This document shows positions 1 through 7,033 of a DNA stretch of 8,418 nt, one piece after another. Below the pieces are notes generated by a model. It was not told where the DNA came from and did not search any database. It was given only the letters and a program-made list of their open reading frames with translations. Origin of the DNA: Alphaproteobacteria bacterium. GTDB lineage: Bacteria; Pseudomonadota; Alphaproteobacteria; Rhizobiales; Hyphomicrobiaceae. The DNA lies in NCBI GenBank assembly GCA_024279745.1, contig JAJRRE010000292.1, forward strand, positions 1-8,418, given 5' to 3'. Position 1 is the first letter of the stretch. Each line of letters begins with the position of its first letter. Both the position numbers and the translations under genes were made by a program.

Positions 1-224
1 ATTCGTGCGGCTTTCTTCCTGGCCGCAGCGATCTGTGCCGGGGTCGCATTCTTTGGCACCACCACACCATCAACCAGCAATGTGTTGGGGTCAGCAGGAT
101 TGGGTTGCGGAGGACTTGGCTGTTGCGCAAACCCTGTGTTCGCTGCAAACGTCAAACCAGCTATGACTACCGTGAGACATAGAATTGTGAACAACGACAA
201 TTTTCTCGGCACAATGCTCTGCAA
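1..224 (-). CDS. Exported proline-rich protein, N-terminal part (runs off left edge)
   Basis: This is the first 74 codons of a minus-strand gene whose 3' end lies beyond base 1. The translation begins MQSIVPRKLSLFTILCLTVV and shows a classical Sec signal peptide: basic PRK, a hydrophobic core at about residues 9-27, and a likely cleavage site near GFA-QQ at residues 31-35. The mature part starts with a low-complexity stretch rich in Pro and Gln (QQPSPPQPNPADP), then LLVDGVVVP and a basic Ala/Lys/Arg-rich segment. No lipobox cysteine follows the signal peptide, so a soluble periplasmic or secreted protein is more likely than a lipoprotein. The start is uncertain. TTG at 224 has a GAAGGG Shine-Dalgarno-like sequence 8 bases upstream; GTG at 212 is in frame but has a weaker site. 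I do not recognise the family, and no function can be assigned from this fragment. Confidence 0.55.
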   Translation of the reverse strand, partial: MQSIVPRKLSLFTILCLTVVIAGLTFAANTGFAQQPSPPQPNPADPNTLLVDGVVVPKNATPAQIAAARKKAAR

Positions 225-485
225 TTGATCAACCCTTCAATAATTTCACCAACCGGACGGTTCCCTGGCCATCAACCGCGTCCGATCGAGCCAATGGCGA
301 TAGCTGGGTAAACATACAAGGTAGGCTGAAAAAGACCAACCGCATTTTGCGTTAAGGGAGTTTGGCCGAAATGTGAAAACAGTACCGGACACAAAGCGTC
401 ACGCCGACGCGATCCAAGGCCCACCAGCAATCAATATGGCGGGCCCAGAAGCGCTGGTGCACCTAGTTTAAGCAGGCACAAGGCT
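225..485. other. Non-coding spacer between the exported-protein gene and fadI
   Basis: No convincing gene is visible. The spacer holds a small inverted repeat, AACCG-GA-CGGTT at 251-262, upstream of the exported-protein gene. It also holds a long-looped pairing, CACCAGC at 422-428 with GCTGGTG at 453-459, just downstream of the fadI stop codon. The second could form a hairpin at the end of the fad transcript, but no T-run follows it on the minus strand, so it is not a standard intrinsic terminator. No clear sigma-70 promoter for the leftward gene could be picked out. Confidence 0.5.
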
Positions 486-1766
486 TCAAGCCGCTTCCAT
501 GATAGCGCAAACGCCCATGCCGCCGGCTGTGCAGATCGAGATCAAACCGCGACCGCCGCCGTTTTCGCTCAGCAGTTTAGCCAGATTGGAGACAATGCGC
601 GCACCCGTTGCCGCGAAGGGATGCCCGAATGCCAGGCTGGAGCCTTTGACGTTCATTTTCGCCCGATCAATCGTGCCCATCGGTTCATCGCGTCCCAGCA
701 CGTCTTTGCAATAGGTGGGATCTTCCCAGGCTTTCAGCGTGCATAATACCTGCGCGGCAAAGGCTTCATGGATCTCATAGAAATCGAAATCCTGCAGGCT
801 CAACCCGACGCGCTTGAGCATGTCTGAGACAGCAATTGTCGGCGCCATCAGCAGGCCGTCGCCGTCGACGAAGTTGTTGGCTGCGGTTTGTGAATGGGTC
901 AGATAGGCTTGCGGTTTTAATCCTCGTGCCTTGGCCCAATCTTCCGAGGCCAGCAGCACCGTTGAGGCGCCATCGGTCAGCGGTGTTGAATTGGCGGCGG
1001 TTAGCGTACCGGCGGATGATTTGTCGAAGACCGTTTTAAGCGTTGAGATTTTCTCGATTGAGATGTCAGCGCGCAAATTATTATCGCGAAACACACCGGC
1101 ACAAGGCACAATCAGATCATCCATATAACCGGAGCTGTAAGCACCCGCGCCCTTAGTATGGCTTTCATAGGCCAGTTGGTCCTGGTCCTCACGGGCAATG
1201 CCCCACTCCTTAGCCATCAATTCGCAGTGCTGCCCCATCGCCAGCCCCGTGCGCGGCTCGGCAACATTTGGCGGCAGCGGCACAAGCTCGCCCGGTTTTA
1301 GTCCCTTGAACACTTTGAGCTTATCCATCGCCGAGCGGGCCCGTGACAGGGCCGTCAAACGGCCAGCAAGTTTCGGCGACACAACAATTGGCGGATCTGA
1401 CGTTGTATCGGACCCCATGGCAATGCCGCACTCGGTCTGCCCGGTGGCAATTTTGCCGGCAACGGTGACAGCCGCCTGCAAGCTGGTGCCGCAAGCTTGA
1501 ATCATGGTGGTGCCGGGCGTCGACATCGCCAGTTTGGAGCCGATCACCGCTTCGCGCGCAATGTTAAAATCGCGGCTATGGGTGACCACGGCGCCGCCAA
1601 TGGCGTCATCGATATGCACGCCCGCCAGATCATATTTGTCCGCCAGTCCATCAAGTGTGGTGGTCATCATTTGCAGGTTTGTCTGGTCGGCATAAAGCGT
1701 GTTGGAGCGGCAGAAAGGAATGCGCGTTCCGCCAATCACTGCCACGCGCCGCATTTTGTCATCCAT
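486..1766 (-). CDS. fadI: Acetyl-CoA acyltransferase (3-ketoacyl-CoA thiolase), FadI type
   Basis: This 426-residue thiolase catalyses the last step of beta-oxidation, cleaving 3-ketoacyl-CoA with CoA to give acetyl-CoA and a shortened acyl-CoA in the cytoplasm. All family landmarks are present. The nucleophilic cysteine is in QACGTSLQA (Cys92). NSTPLTDGAS lies at 259-268 and EIHEAFAAQ around His333. GHPFAATG contains His382, and CTAGGMG contains the second catalytic cysteine, Cys412. HEAF rather than NEAF is typical of FadI and the mitochondrial trifunctional-protein beta subunit, and length agrees with E. coli FadI (about 436). The ATG at 1766 has a modest GGGA site 7 bases upstream; Met5 is an in-frame alternative. 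It is the last gene of the fad operon, 125 bases after the fadJ stop. Substrate chain length cannot be read from the sequence, and an acetyl-CoA acetyltransferase annotation would describe the same fold. Confidence 0.93.
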   Translation of the reverse strand: MDDKMRRVAVIGGTRIPFCRSNTLYADQTNLQMMTTTLDGLADKYDLAGVHIDDAIGGAVVTHSRDFNIAREAVIGSKLAMSTPGTTMIQACGTSLQAAVTVAGKIATGQTECGIAMGSDTTSDPPIVVSPKLAGRLTALSRARSAMDKLKVFKGLKPGELVPLPPNVAEPRTGLAMGQHCELMAKEWGIAREDQDQLAYESHTKGAGAYSSGYMDDLIVPCAGVFRDNNLRADISIEKISTLKTVFDKSSAGTLTAANSTPLTDGASTVLLASEDWAKARGLKPQAYLTHSQTAANNFVDGDGLLMAPTIAVSDMLKRVGLSLQDFDFYEIHEAFAAQVLCTLKAWEDPTYCKDVLGRDEPMGTIDRAKMNVKGSSLAFGHPFAATGARIVSNLAKLLSENGGGRGLISICTAGGMGVCAIMEAA

Positions 1767-1891
1767 TTTCGTATCCCATATTCGTTTGTCTCTTGCCGGG
1801 GTTTTAGACGGCCCAGGCAGGTTGTGTCGCTGTCACCCGTGAGGGGGCGCGCTGTCTCATGCCCACTCACGCCGTTAATTTCCTGAAACCC
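1767..1891. other. fadJ-fadI intergenic spacer
   Basis: This 125-base gap is the only sizeable gap inside the operon. I saw no terminator and no convincing promoter on the minus strand, so read-through from fadJ to fadI is the simplest view. The modest ribosome binding site of fadI (GGGA, seen on the plus strand as TCCC at 1774-1777) sits at its left end. An internal promoter cannot be excluded. Confidence 0.4.
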
Positions 1892-3937
1892 CTATTCAGC
1901 CGCCGCCCGATTTGGCTCTTTGCTGGCGCCGCCTATCCCGCTGACCGCGCCGGTCCCGCTGGCCGCGCCGGCCTCGCTGGCCTTGAAATGCAGCGGCCCG
2001 CCCCGGAACGGCGCAAAGCCGGTGCCGAAGATCACGCCCGCATCGACCAGATCGGCTGACGCCACAACGCCCTCATCGAGCGCCTTCTGGCATTGCGAAA
2101 TGAGCGGCTCGACCAGTTCGCGGCCCAGTTTGGCAAGCTCGGCCTTGTCGGCTTTGACCTCACCCTTCTGGGCCTTGCCGTCTTTCCAGCTGTAAAAGCC
2201 CTGACCGGTTTTCTTGCCCAGTTTGCCAGCCGCCACCAGTTTATCGAGCTTTGAGCCTTCCGCCGACAGACCCAAAATCTTGCCAACATGAGCGCACACA
2301 TCAAGGCCAACACTATCGGCCAGCTCAATCGGCCCCATCGGCATACCGAACACCTTGGCGGCCTCGTCAAGCGTTTCACGTTTCATGCCCTTATCAAGCC
2401 GGGTCATGGCGCTCATCATATAGGGCGCAAGCACGCGGTTGACCAAGAAGCCTGGCGTACTCTTCACAACAAGTGGAAATTTACCGATGGCCTTGACGAA
2501 AGCACAGCCCTTATTGACGTCGTCGTCGCGGCTATCAGGCCCGCGCACGATCTCGACCAGCGGCATCATCGCCACGGGATTAAAGAAGTGAATGCCAATC
2601 AGGCGGCCTGGATCGGCGAGCCCTTCTGCAATGTCCTCGATTTTAATGGAAGAGGTATTGGTCGCCATTACAGCGCCGGGCTTAAGCTTGCCCTCAATGG
2701 CCTTGAACAGCCCTTGTTTGACCTCGACCTTTTCGACAATGGCTTCAATCACCACATCGGCGCGGCCAATTTCATTGCCTGCCGCATCGGCGATCAGGCG
2801 AGCCTTGGCGGCAGCCTGCGCGGCTTTGGTTTTGAACTTGCGGCGGAACAGGCGGCTTTGCGCTTTGATGCCCTTGGCGATCACATCCTCCGACAGATCC
2901 TGCAAGGTCACTTCCATGCCTGAGGCGACACACCAGCCGGCAATGTCGGCGCCCATGGTCCCGGCGCCAATCACATGCACGCGCAGGGGCTTGAACCCGA
3001 GCCCCTTGGGCGCCTGTGCTTTAAGTTGTTCCGACAGCATGAAGACCCGGCGCAGATTGCGCGATTGCTCCGACACCATCAACGGCGCGAAGGCTTTGGT
3101 TTCCTCGCGCGCCATAACTTTTAGATCGCCGCCATGGGCTTCAAACAGATCGATTAGCGCGAACGGGGCGGGATAGTGATCGGCGCGCACTTTGGCTGCC
3201 GTGGCATCACGCATTTTCTTGGCCAGCAGCCCGCGCGCCGGCCATTGCGCCATCATGGCTTTGGCGCGGCCTGCCGGTTTGGCTTTACGTTTGCGCTGCA
3301 CCGCCTTGCGCGCCGCCCAGCGCAATTTGTGCTCGCTGGGGACCAGTTCATCGATCAGCCCCATACCGCGCGCGGCGCCGTAACGGATCATACGGCCGGT
3401 TAGCATTGCCTGCATGGCGGCCATTGGCCCGGCTTGGCGAATAGAGCGCACTGTGCCGTGGAAGCCGGGGAAAATACCGAGTTTAACTTCGGGAAAGCCG
3501 ACCTTGGTCGCGTCATCGCGGGTGGCAATGCGCCAATGGGTGGCCAGAACCAGCTCCAGCCCGCCGCCGACGCAAATGCCGTGAATAGCCGAGACGACCG
3601 GAACCTTCAGCGCTTCGATCCGGTCGAACAGATCAAGCACGCCCTTCAGCATGTCGCGAACAATCTGTTCCTTATCGAATTGCTCGAATTCGCGAATATC
3701 GGCGCCGACAATAAAACTACCGGGTTTGCCGGACATAAAGACCAGGCCCTTAACCGACTTGTCTATGGCGCCCTGCTCAACATGGCTGACGATTTTTTCC
3801 AACTCTTCCAGAACGCGGCTGTTTAGTGAATTGGCAGATTCGCCTTCCCGGTCCAGAACCGCCCAGGTGATGCCCTCGATATCGGCTGAGAATTTCCAGT
3901 GTTTGAGGCCCAATTCAATTGGTTGATCAATGCTCAT
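1892..3937 (-). CDS. fadJ: Bifunctional enoyl-CoA hydratase / 3-hydroxyacyl-CoA dehydrogenase
   Basis: This 681-residue cytoplasmic enzyme does the second and third steps of beta-oxidation: hydration of trans-2-enoyl-CoA, then NAD-dependent oxidation of the 3-hydroxyacyl-CoA. The N-terminal crotonase domain (about 10-200) has GADIREF, GGGLE (Glu128) and GFPEVKLGIFPG (Glu150), placing both catalytic glutamates. The 22-residue gap between them exceeds the 20 I recall for E. coli FadB. The NAD-binding domain begins near 318 with VIGAGTMG (324-329). HFFNP carries catalytic His450, and Glu462 twelve residues later completes the dyad. TPGFLVNR (494-501) and FGMPMGPIELADSVG (530-544) belong to the C-terminal helical domain, and GTGFAPFRGGPLH ends the conserved part. 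A tail of about 30 Gly/Ala/Ser-rich residues follows, encoded by a tandem repeat. The ATG lies 3 bases after the fadE stop, with a strong GGAG site inside the fadE 3' end, so translation is probably coupled. The protein should assemble with the FadI-type thiolase. Confidence 0.95.
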   Translation of the reverse strand: MSIDQPIELGLKHWKFSADIEGITWAVLDREGESANSLNSRVLEELEKIVSHVEQGAIDKSVKGLVFMSGKPGSFIVGADIREFEQFDKEQIVRDMLKGVLDLFDRIEALKVPVVSAIHGICVGGGLELVLATHWRIATRDDATKVGFPEVKLGIFPGFHGTVRSIRQAGPMAAMQAMLTGRMIRYGAARGMGLIDELVPSEHKLRWAARKAVQRKRKAKPAGRAKAMMAQWPARGLLAKKMRDATAAKVRADHYPAPFALIDLFEAHGGDLKVMAREETKAFAPLMVSEQSRNLRRVFMLSEQLKAQAPKGLGFKPLRVHVIGAGTMGADIAGWCVASGMEVTLQDLSEDVIAKGIKAQSRLFRRKFKTKAAQAAAKARLIADAAGNEIGRADVVIEAIVEKVEVKQGLFKAIEGKLKPGAVMATNTSSIKIEDIAEGLADPGRLIGIHFFNPVAMMPLVEIVRGPDSRDDDVNKGCAFVKAIGKFPLVVKSTPGFLVNRVLAPYMMSAMTRLDKGMKRETLDEAAKVFGMPMGPIELADSVGLDVCAHVGKILGLSAEGSKLDKLVAAGKLGKKTGQGFYSWKDGKAQKGEVKADKAELAKLGRELVEPLISQCQKALDEGVVASADLVDAGVIFGTGFAPFRGGPLHFKASEAGAASGTGAVSGIGGASKEPNRAAAE
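1937..1982. repeat. 18-base tandem repeat in the fadJ 3' end (about 2.5 copies)
   Basis: On the plus strand, units CCCGCTGACCGCGCCGGT (1937-1954) and CCCGCTGGCCGCGCCGGC (1955-1972) differ at two positions. A partial third unit, CTCGCTGGCC, runs to 1982. The repeat is in frame with fadJ and encodes six-residue units, AGAASG then TGAVSG, in the tail beyond the conserved enzyme. Copy-number change would lengthen or shorten the tail without breaking the frame. Confidence 0.85.
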
Positions 3938-3947
3938 AATTTACTCC
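3938..3947 (-). promoter_or_regulatory. fadJ ribosome binding site overlapping the fadE end
   Basis: The minus strand reads GGAG-TAAATT-ATG. The GGAG (plus-strand CTCC at 3944-3947) lies in the last codons of fadE, the TAA is the fadE stop, and the fadJ ATG follows after three more bases. This strong, correctly spaced site fixes the fadJ start and makes translational coupling of fadE and fadJ likely. Confidence 0.85.
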
Positions 3948-6472
3948 GCTGCCGCAATGTCTTCAAAACTCTTCGAGTTATGACCAAGCGGGATGTAATG
4001 GGGTTTGACTTCGGCCGGATCGAAATGATCGACCGCGATAACTTTGGCGACCAAGCTCTCCAGTTCGCGCAAGGATTGCGCTTCTCGTTCAGTCAGCACA
4101 TTCTTGGTCACAGCATCGCCGATCCAGTCGATCCCATGATAGCGCCGCACCGTACCGGCCCGAATAGCTTTTTCAAGCTTCTTTTCCGCAGCTTCTGCTG
4201 CCACCATTTTGGTCAACGTGACTTCCAAAATGCCGGTAGGGTCGTTCACGTCGTGGCTGACATACATATAACGCGTGAGCCGGTCGCGGTGCTCACCGGG
4301 ATTGAGAACGGCTTTAACCACCGCATGACCCAGCTTGTCGGACGCCGGTTTATAGGGCGCGCCGAGCGGAAAGACAATCACGCGCATTAAGATCCGCGCC
4401 CAGGCGACCGGGAAATTATCGATGGTGCCGCGCAGGGCCTGCTGAAACCGATACAGCGAATTTTGCGCGCTCAGCGTCAGCACGGGCGTGTCTTCGGGCG
4501 GCTTGCCATCATCCTCATAACGCTTCAATAAGCATGACAGCATATACAGTTCAGACAGGGCATCGGCCATGCGTCCGGTAAGTTTTTGCTTGCGCTTCAT
4601 GTCGCCGCCAAGCAGGGCAACCGTCAGATCAGCGGTAAAGGCAAAACTGCGGCAGGCGCGCCAGAGCTGGCGATAATAATGCGACGTGCCATAGGCTTTT
4701 TCCGGTACATTGCCGAAGATCCCGCCGGTCATATTGTGGAAGAAGGCGCCAAAGGCGTTTGATAACGAATAAGAGATATGGCCGCAAAAGGCTGTTTCAA
4801 ACGCTTCCAGCCCGGCCTCAGCGTCTTCGTTCTGCGCCGCCTGCACTTCTTTATAAAGAAATGGATGCGAGCGCAGCGCACCTTGCGAAAAGGTAATCAA
4901 CGAGCGCGTCAGGATATTGGCGCCTTCGACCGTGATCCCGATCGGTACCATCTGATAAGCCGATTGCAGGTAGTTCGATGGCCCATCGCAAATGCCGCGC
5001 CCGCCGTGAATGTCCATCGCATCATTAACTGACTGGCGCATCCGCTCCGTCGCATTATATTTCATCAGCGCTGAAATCACCGCGGGTTTTTCACCGCGGC
5101 TGACGAGCGCTGCGGTCACAGCGCGCGAGGCTTCATTAACATAGGCGGCTTCAACAATGCGCGCCATTGGCTCTTCAATGCCTTCCATTTTGGCGACGGA
5201 ATAGCCAAACTGCTTGCGGATGGTGCCATAAGCGGAGGTGAACCGCAGCATGGCCTTGGTGCCGGCGGCCCCTGATGCGGGTAGCGATATTGCGCGCCCA
5301 GCCGACAGGCATTCCATCAGCATGCGCCAACCCTGCCCAACCATGGCTTCGCCGCCGATGATCCAGTCAATGGGAATGAACACGTCCGTGCCTGAATTGG
5401 GCCCATTGGGAAACGCCGAGCCGGTAGGCAGATGCCGGCGTCCGATATTGACGCCGGGATGGTCAGCCGGGATCAGCGCCAGCGTGATACCGATCTGGTC
5501 GCCTTCGCGCTTGATTTTGTCGTCGAGCAAGTTATCTGGATCGAACAGCTCAAACGCCAGCCCGACCAATGTCGCTTTGGGACCAAGCGTAATGTAGCGC
5601 TTGTCCCACGATAGCCGCACACCAAGAACTTCTGCCCCCTCATGCATGCCTTTTTCGACATAGCCGACATCGCGCATGGTCGCCGCGTCAGAGCCCGACG
5701 TCGGCCCGGTCAGCGAGAAACAGGGGATCTCTTTGCCCTTGGCCAGCCGTGGCAGATAATGTTCTTTTTGCTCGTCGGTGCCGTATTTCTCGATCAGCTC
5801 GCCCGGTCCAAGCGAATTAGGCACCATGACAATGGTCGCCACATCGGGACTGCGCGAGGAAATTTTCCCCAGGATCAGTGATTGTGCCTGCGCCGAGAAC
5901 CCAAGCCCGCCATGTTCCTTTGAAATCAACATGCCCAAAAAGCCATGGCGCCCGACAAAGTCCCAAATCTCATCGGGCACTTCTTTGTCATAGTGGCGGA
6001 TCGACCAATCATCGATCATTTTGCACAGCTCGTCGGTCGGGCCGTTTAAAAATGCTTTTTCCTCGTCGCTGAGAATGATCGGCGGTATCGCGCGCAATTC
6101 AGACCAATCAGGCTTGCCGGAAAACAGCTGCGCATCAAAGCCAATCGTTCCTGCATCAAGCGCCACCTGCTCGGTATCGGACACTTTGGGCAAAATTTTC
6201 TTCACCAGCTTGAACGCCGGTTCAATGATCGCAGTGCGGCGCAGCGAGGGGACCGACATCGCCGCCAGCGCCAACACCGGCAGCCAGCTCAAAGCGGCCA
6301 ATAATCCAATTCCGCCAGCCTCACCGGCTTCTGCCGCGCTTTCCAAAACGCCGCTTTGCCAGACCAGCAATACGGCAGCCCCGCTCGCCGCCCAGGCCCA
6401 AAGCGGCGCTTCGCGCATTGCCAGCGCAAACACCGCGCCGATGCAAAGAATTAAAAATCCCAATTCCATCAT
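3941..6472 (-). CDS. fadE: Acyl-CoA dehydrogenase, FadE type, membrane-associated
   Basis: This 843-residue FAD enzyme should catalyse the first step of beta-oxidation, acyl-CoA to trans-2-enoyl-CoA. It is close in length to E. coli FadE (about 814) and roughly twice an ordinary acyl-CoA dehydrogenase. The N-terminus has hydrophobic segments at about 3-19, 24-41 and 56-74, predicting inner-membrane anchoring as in FadE. The dehydrogenase core includes the substrate/FAD loop CFSLTGPTSGSDAA (251-264), GQGWRMLMECLSAGRAIS (379-396), and IHGGRGICDGPSN (488-500). ITVEGANILTRSL (513-525) aligns with the EGT motif of smaller family members, so Glu516 is the likely catalytic base. The long C-terminal half matches the FadE-specific extension. 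The first ATG has AAGGG 10 bases upstream; a second ATG follows directly. It is the promoter-proximal gene of the operon. Electrons would pass to an electron-transfer flavoprotein not encoded here. Confidence 0.94.
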   Translation of the reverse strand: MMELGFLILCIGAVFALAMREAPLWAWAASGAAVLLVWQSGVLESAAEAGEAGGIGLLAALSWLPVLALAAMSVPSLRRTAIIEPAFKLVKKILPKVSDTEQVALDAGTIGFDAQLFSGKPDWSELRAIPPIILSDEEKAFLNGPTDELCKMIDDWSIRHYDKEVPDEIWDFVGRHGFLGMLISKEHGGLGFSAQAQSLILGKISSRSPDVATIVMVPNSLGPGELIEKYGTDEQKEHYLPRLAKGKEIPCFSLTGPTSGSDAATMRDVGYVEKGMHEGAEVLGVRLSWDKRYITLGPKATLVGLAFELFDPDNLLDDKIKREGDQIGITLALIPADHPGVNIGRRHLPTGSAFPNGPNSGTDVFIPIDWIIGGEAMVGQGWRMLMECLSAGRAISLPASGAAGTKAMLRFTSAYGTIRKQFGYSVAKMEGIEEPMARIVEAAYVNEASRAVTAALVSRGEKPAVISALMKYNATERMRQSVNDAMDIHGGRGICDGPSNYLQSAYQMVPIGITVEGANILTRSLITFSQGALRSHPFLYKEVQAAQNEDAEAGLEAFETAFCGHISYSLSNAFGAFFHNMTGGIFGNVPEKAYGTSHYYRQLWRACRSFAFTADLTVALLGGDMKRKQKLTGRMADALSELYMLSCLLKRYEDDGKPPEDTPVLTLSAQNSLYRFQQALRGTIDNFPVAWARILMRVIVFPLGAPYKPASDKLGHAVVKAVLNPGEHRDRLTRYMYVSHDVNDPTGILEVTLTKMVAAEAAEKKLEKAIRAGTVRRYHGIDWIGDAVTKNVLTEREAQSLRELESLVAKVIAVDHFDPAEVKPHYIPLGHNSKSFEDIAAAE

Positions 6473-6615
6473 GGTTGTATTGCCCTTATTGCTGTTTGAA
6501 GACCGCGCCCATTAAGCCCGCGTTACCATTGTCGCACCCTGTTCGGCAAATTTCCCGCGTCATTCTTTTGCGCGCCATACTGCCAGAGTGATTTGCCTGC
6601 GACAAATGACTCATG

Positions 6616-6631
6616 TTGACGTATGCGTCAA
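6616..6631. promoter_or_regulatory. Palindrome TTGACG-TATG-CGTCAA upstream of fadE, candidate operator
   Basis: A perfect 6-4-6 inverted repeat lies 144 bases upstream of the fadE ATG. On the minus strand its first half, TTGACG, would also serve as a good -35 element, although no clear -10 follows at standard spacing (CATTTG at 17 bases). From memory, palindromes of the TTGACGT...ACGTCAA kind are predicted sites for MerR-family LiuR regulators of branched-chain and fatty acid catabolism in proteobacteria. That assignment is inference; the symmetry and position are directly visible. Confidence 0.45.
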
Positions 6632-6925
6632 GTGGAATTTTGCACCGCAACAATTATGCAATATTATTCATGATGCACTGCATCCCCATGGTATTAATGG
6701 ACGGAAATACACCAGCTGGTTGAGTAACCGGGAAAAGATTAGTTAGATTGCGTCAGGCACAACCGGCCTCCGACCTCAGTAGATCATGTCCGATAAACTT
6801 GATGCAGTGGTTAAAGAGCACCAAAATACGATTTTTATCTTTACCTTCCGCGCGGTAGTCTTGAAAAAACCACGTCAACATTAGAGGATACCCGCACCCC
6901 CCTGCGAAAGTATAAAAGTAATGAT

Positions 6926-6954
6926 TTGCCAATATTATCGGAACCGAATATCTT
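6926..6954 (+). promoter_or_regulatory. Probable sigma-70 promoter of the ArsR-family gene
   Basis: A -35 element, TTGCCA (6926-6931), and a -10 element, TATCTT (6949-6954), are separated by exactly 17 bases. Transcription would start near 6961, well upstream of the ATG at 7034. The longer open frame starting at 6926 would then not be translated, which supports the shorter protein. Confidence 0.6.
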
Positions 6955-6962
6955 TATATTCG
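6945..6962. promoter_or_regulatory. Perfect inverted repeat overlapping the -10, probable autoregulatory operator
   Basis: CGAATAT-CTTT-ATATTCG is a perfect 7-4-7 inverted repeat that covers the -10 element and the expected transcription start. It contains GAAT and ATTC separated by 8 bases. AT-rich inverted repeats with ATTC/GAAT half-sites at this kind of spacing are, as I recall, the targets of SqrR and BigR, although the SqrR consensus is usually written with the half-sites in the opposite order. A bound repressor here would block its own promoter. Confidence 0.6.
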
Positions 6963-7033
6963 AGTTTTGCGTCCATAGCACCAAGAAGATGCCTAGGGGC
7001 GGATCTGCCCGGAACAGGGAAAGGTTCAATATA

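Larger units (their letters stand above)
6473..7033. other. Divergent control region between fadE and the ArsR-family gene
   Basis: This stretch of about 560 bases contains no convincing gene. It must hold the promoter of the leftward fad operon and of the rightward repressor gene. The left part contains a palindrome at 6616-6631. The AT-rich middle has several TGCA-containing motifs, including ATGCA-C-TGCAT at 6673-6683. The right part has a well-formed promoter with an overlapping inverted repeat. A 32-codon open frame at 6786-6884 lacks a ribosome binding site. The 5' untranslated leader of the repressor gene would be about 73 bases. Confidence 0.7.

Noticed and set aside
422..459. Possible terminator hairpin after fadI
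   Set aside because: The 7-base stem CACCAGC/GCTGGTG has a loop of 24 bases and no T-run on the minus strand, so it does not meet the criteria for an intrinsic terminator.
373..471. Plus-strand open frame from GTG at 373 to TAA at 469-471 (32 codons)
   Set aside because: AAGGGAG at 354-360 is 12 bases from the GTG, which is too far, and the product has no recognisable feature. Frames this short are expected by chance.
6021..6515. Plus-strand open frame of 164 codons opposite the fadE 5' end
   Set aside because: It is antisense to the well-supported fadE coding sequence and shows only low-complexity composition, so it is a shadow frame.
6786..6884. Plus-strand 32-codon open frame beginning MSDKLDAVVKEHQNT
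   Set aside because: No Shine-Dalgarno sequence precedes the ATG. The first residues faintly recall glutaredoxin N-termini, but there is no active-site motif and the frame ends at once, so a gene remnant cannot be supported.
6926..7033. 36-codon N-terminal extension of the ArsR-family protein
   Set aside because: It overlaps the predicted -35, -10 and operator, lacks a ribosome binding site, and encodes sequence unlike the family. The ATG at 7034 is better supported.
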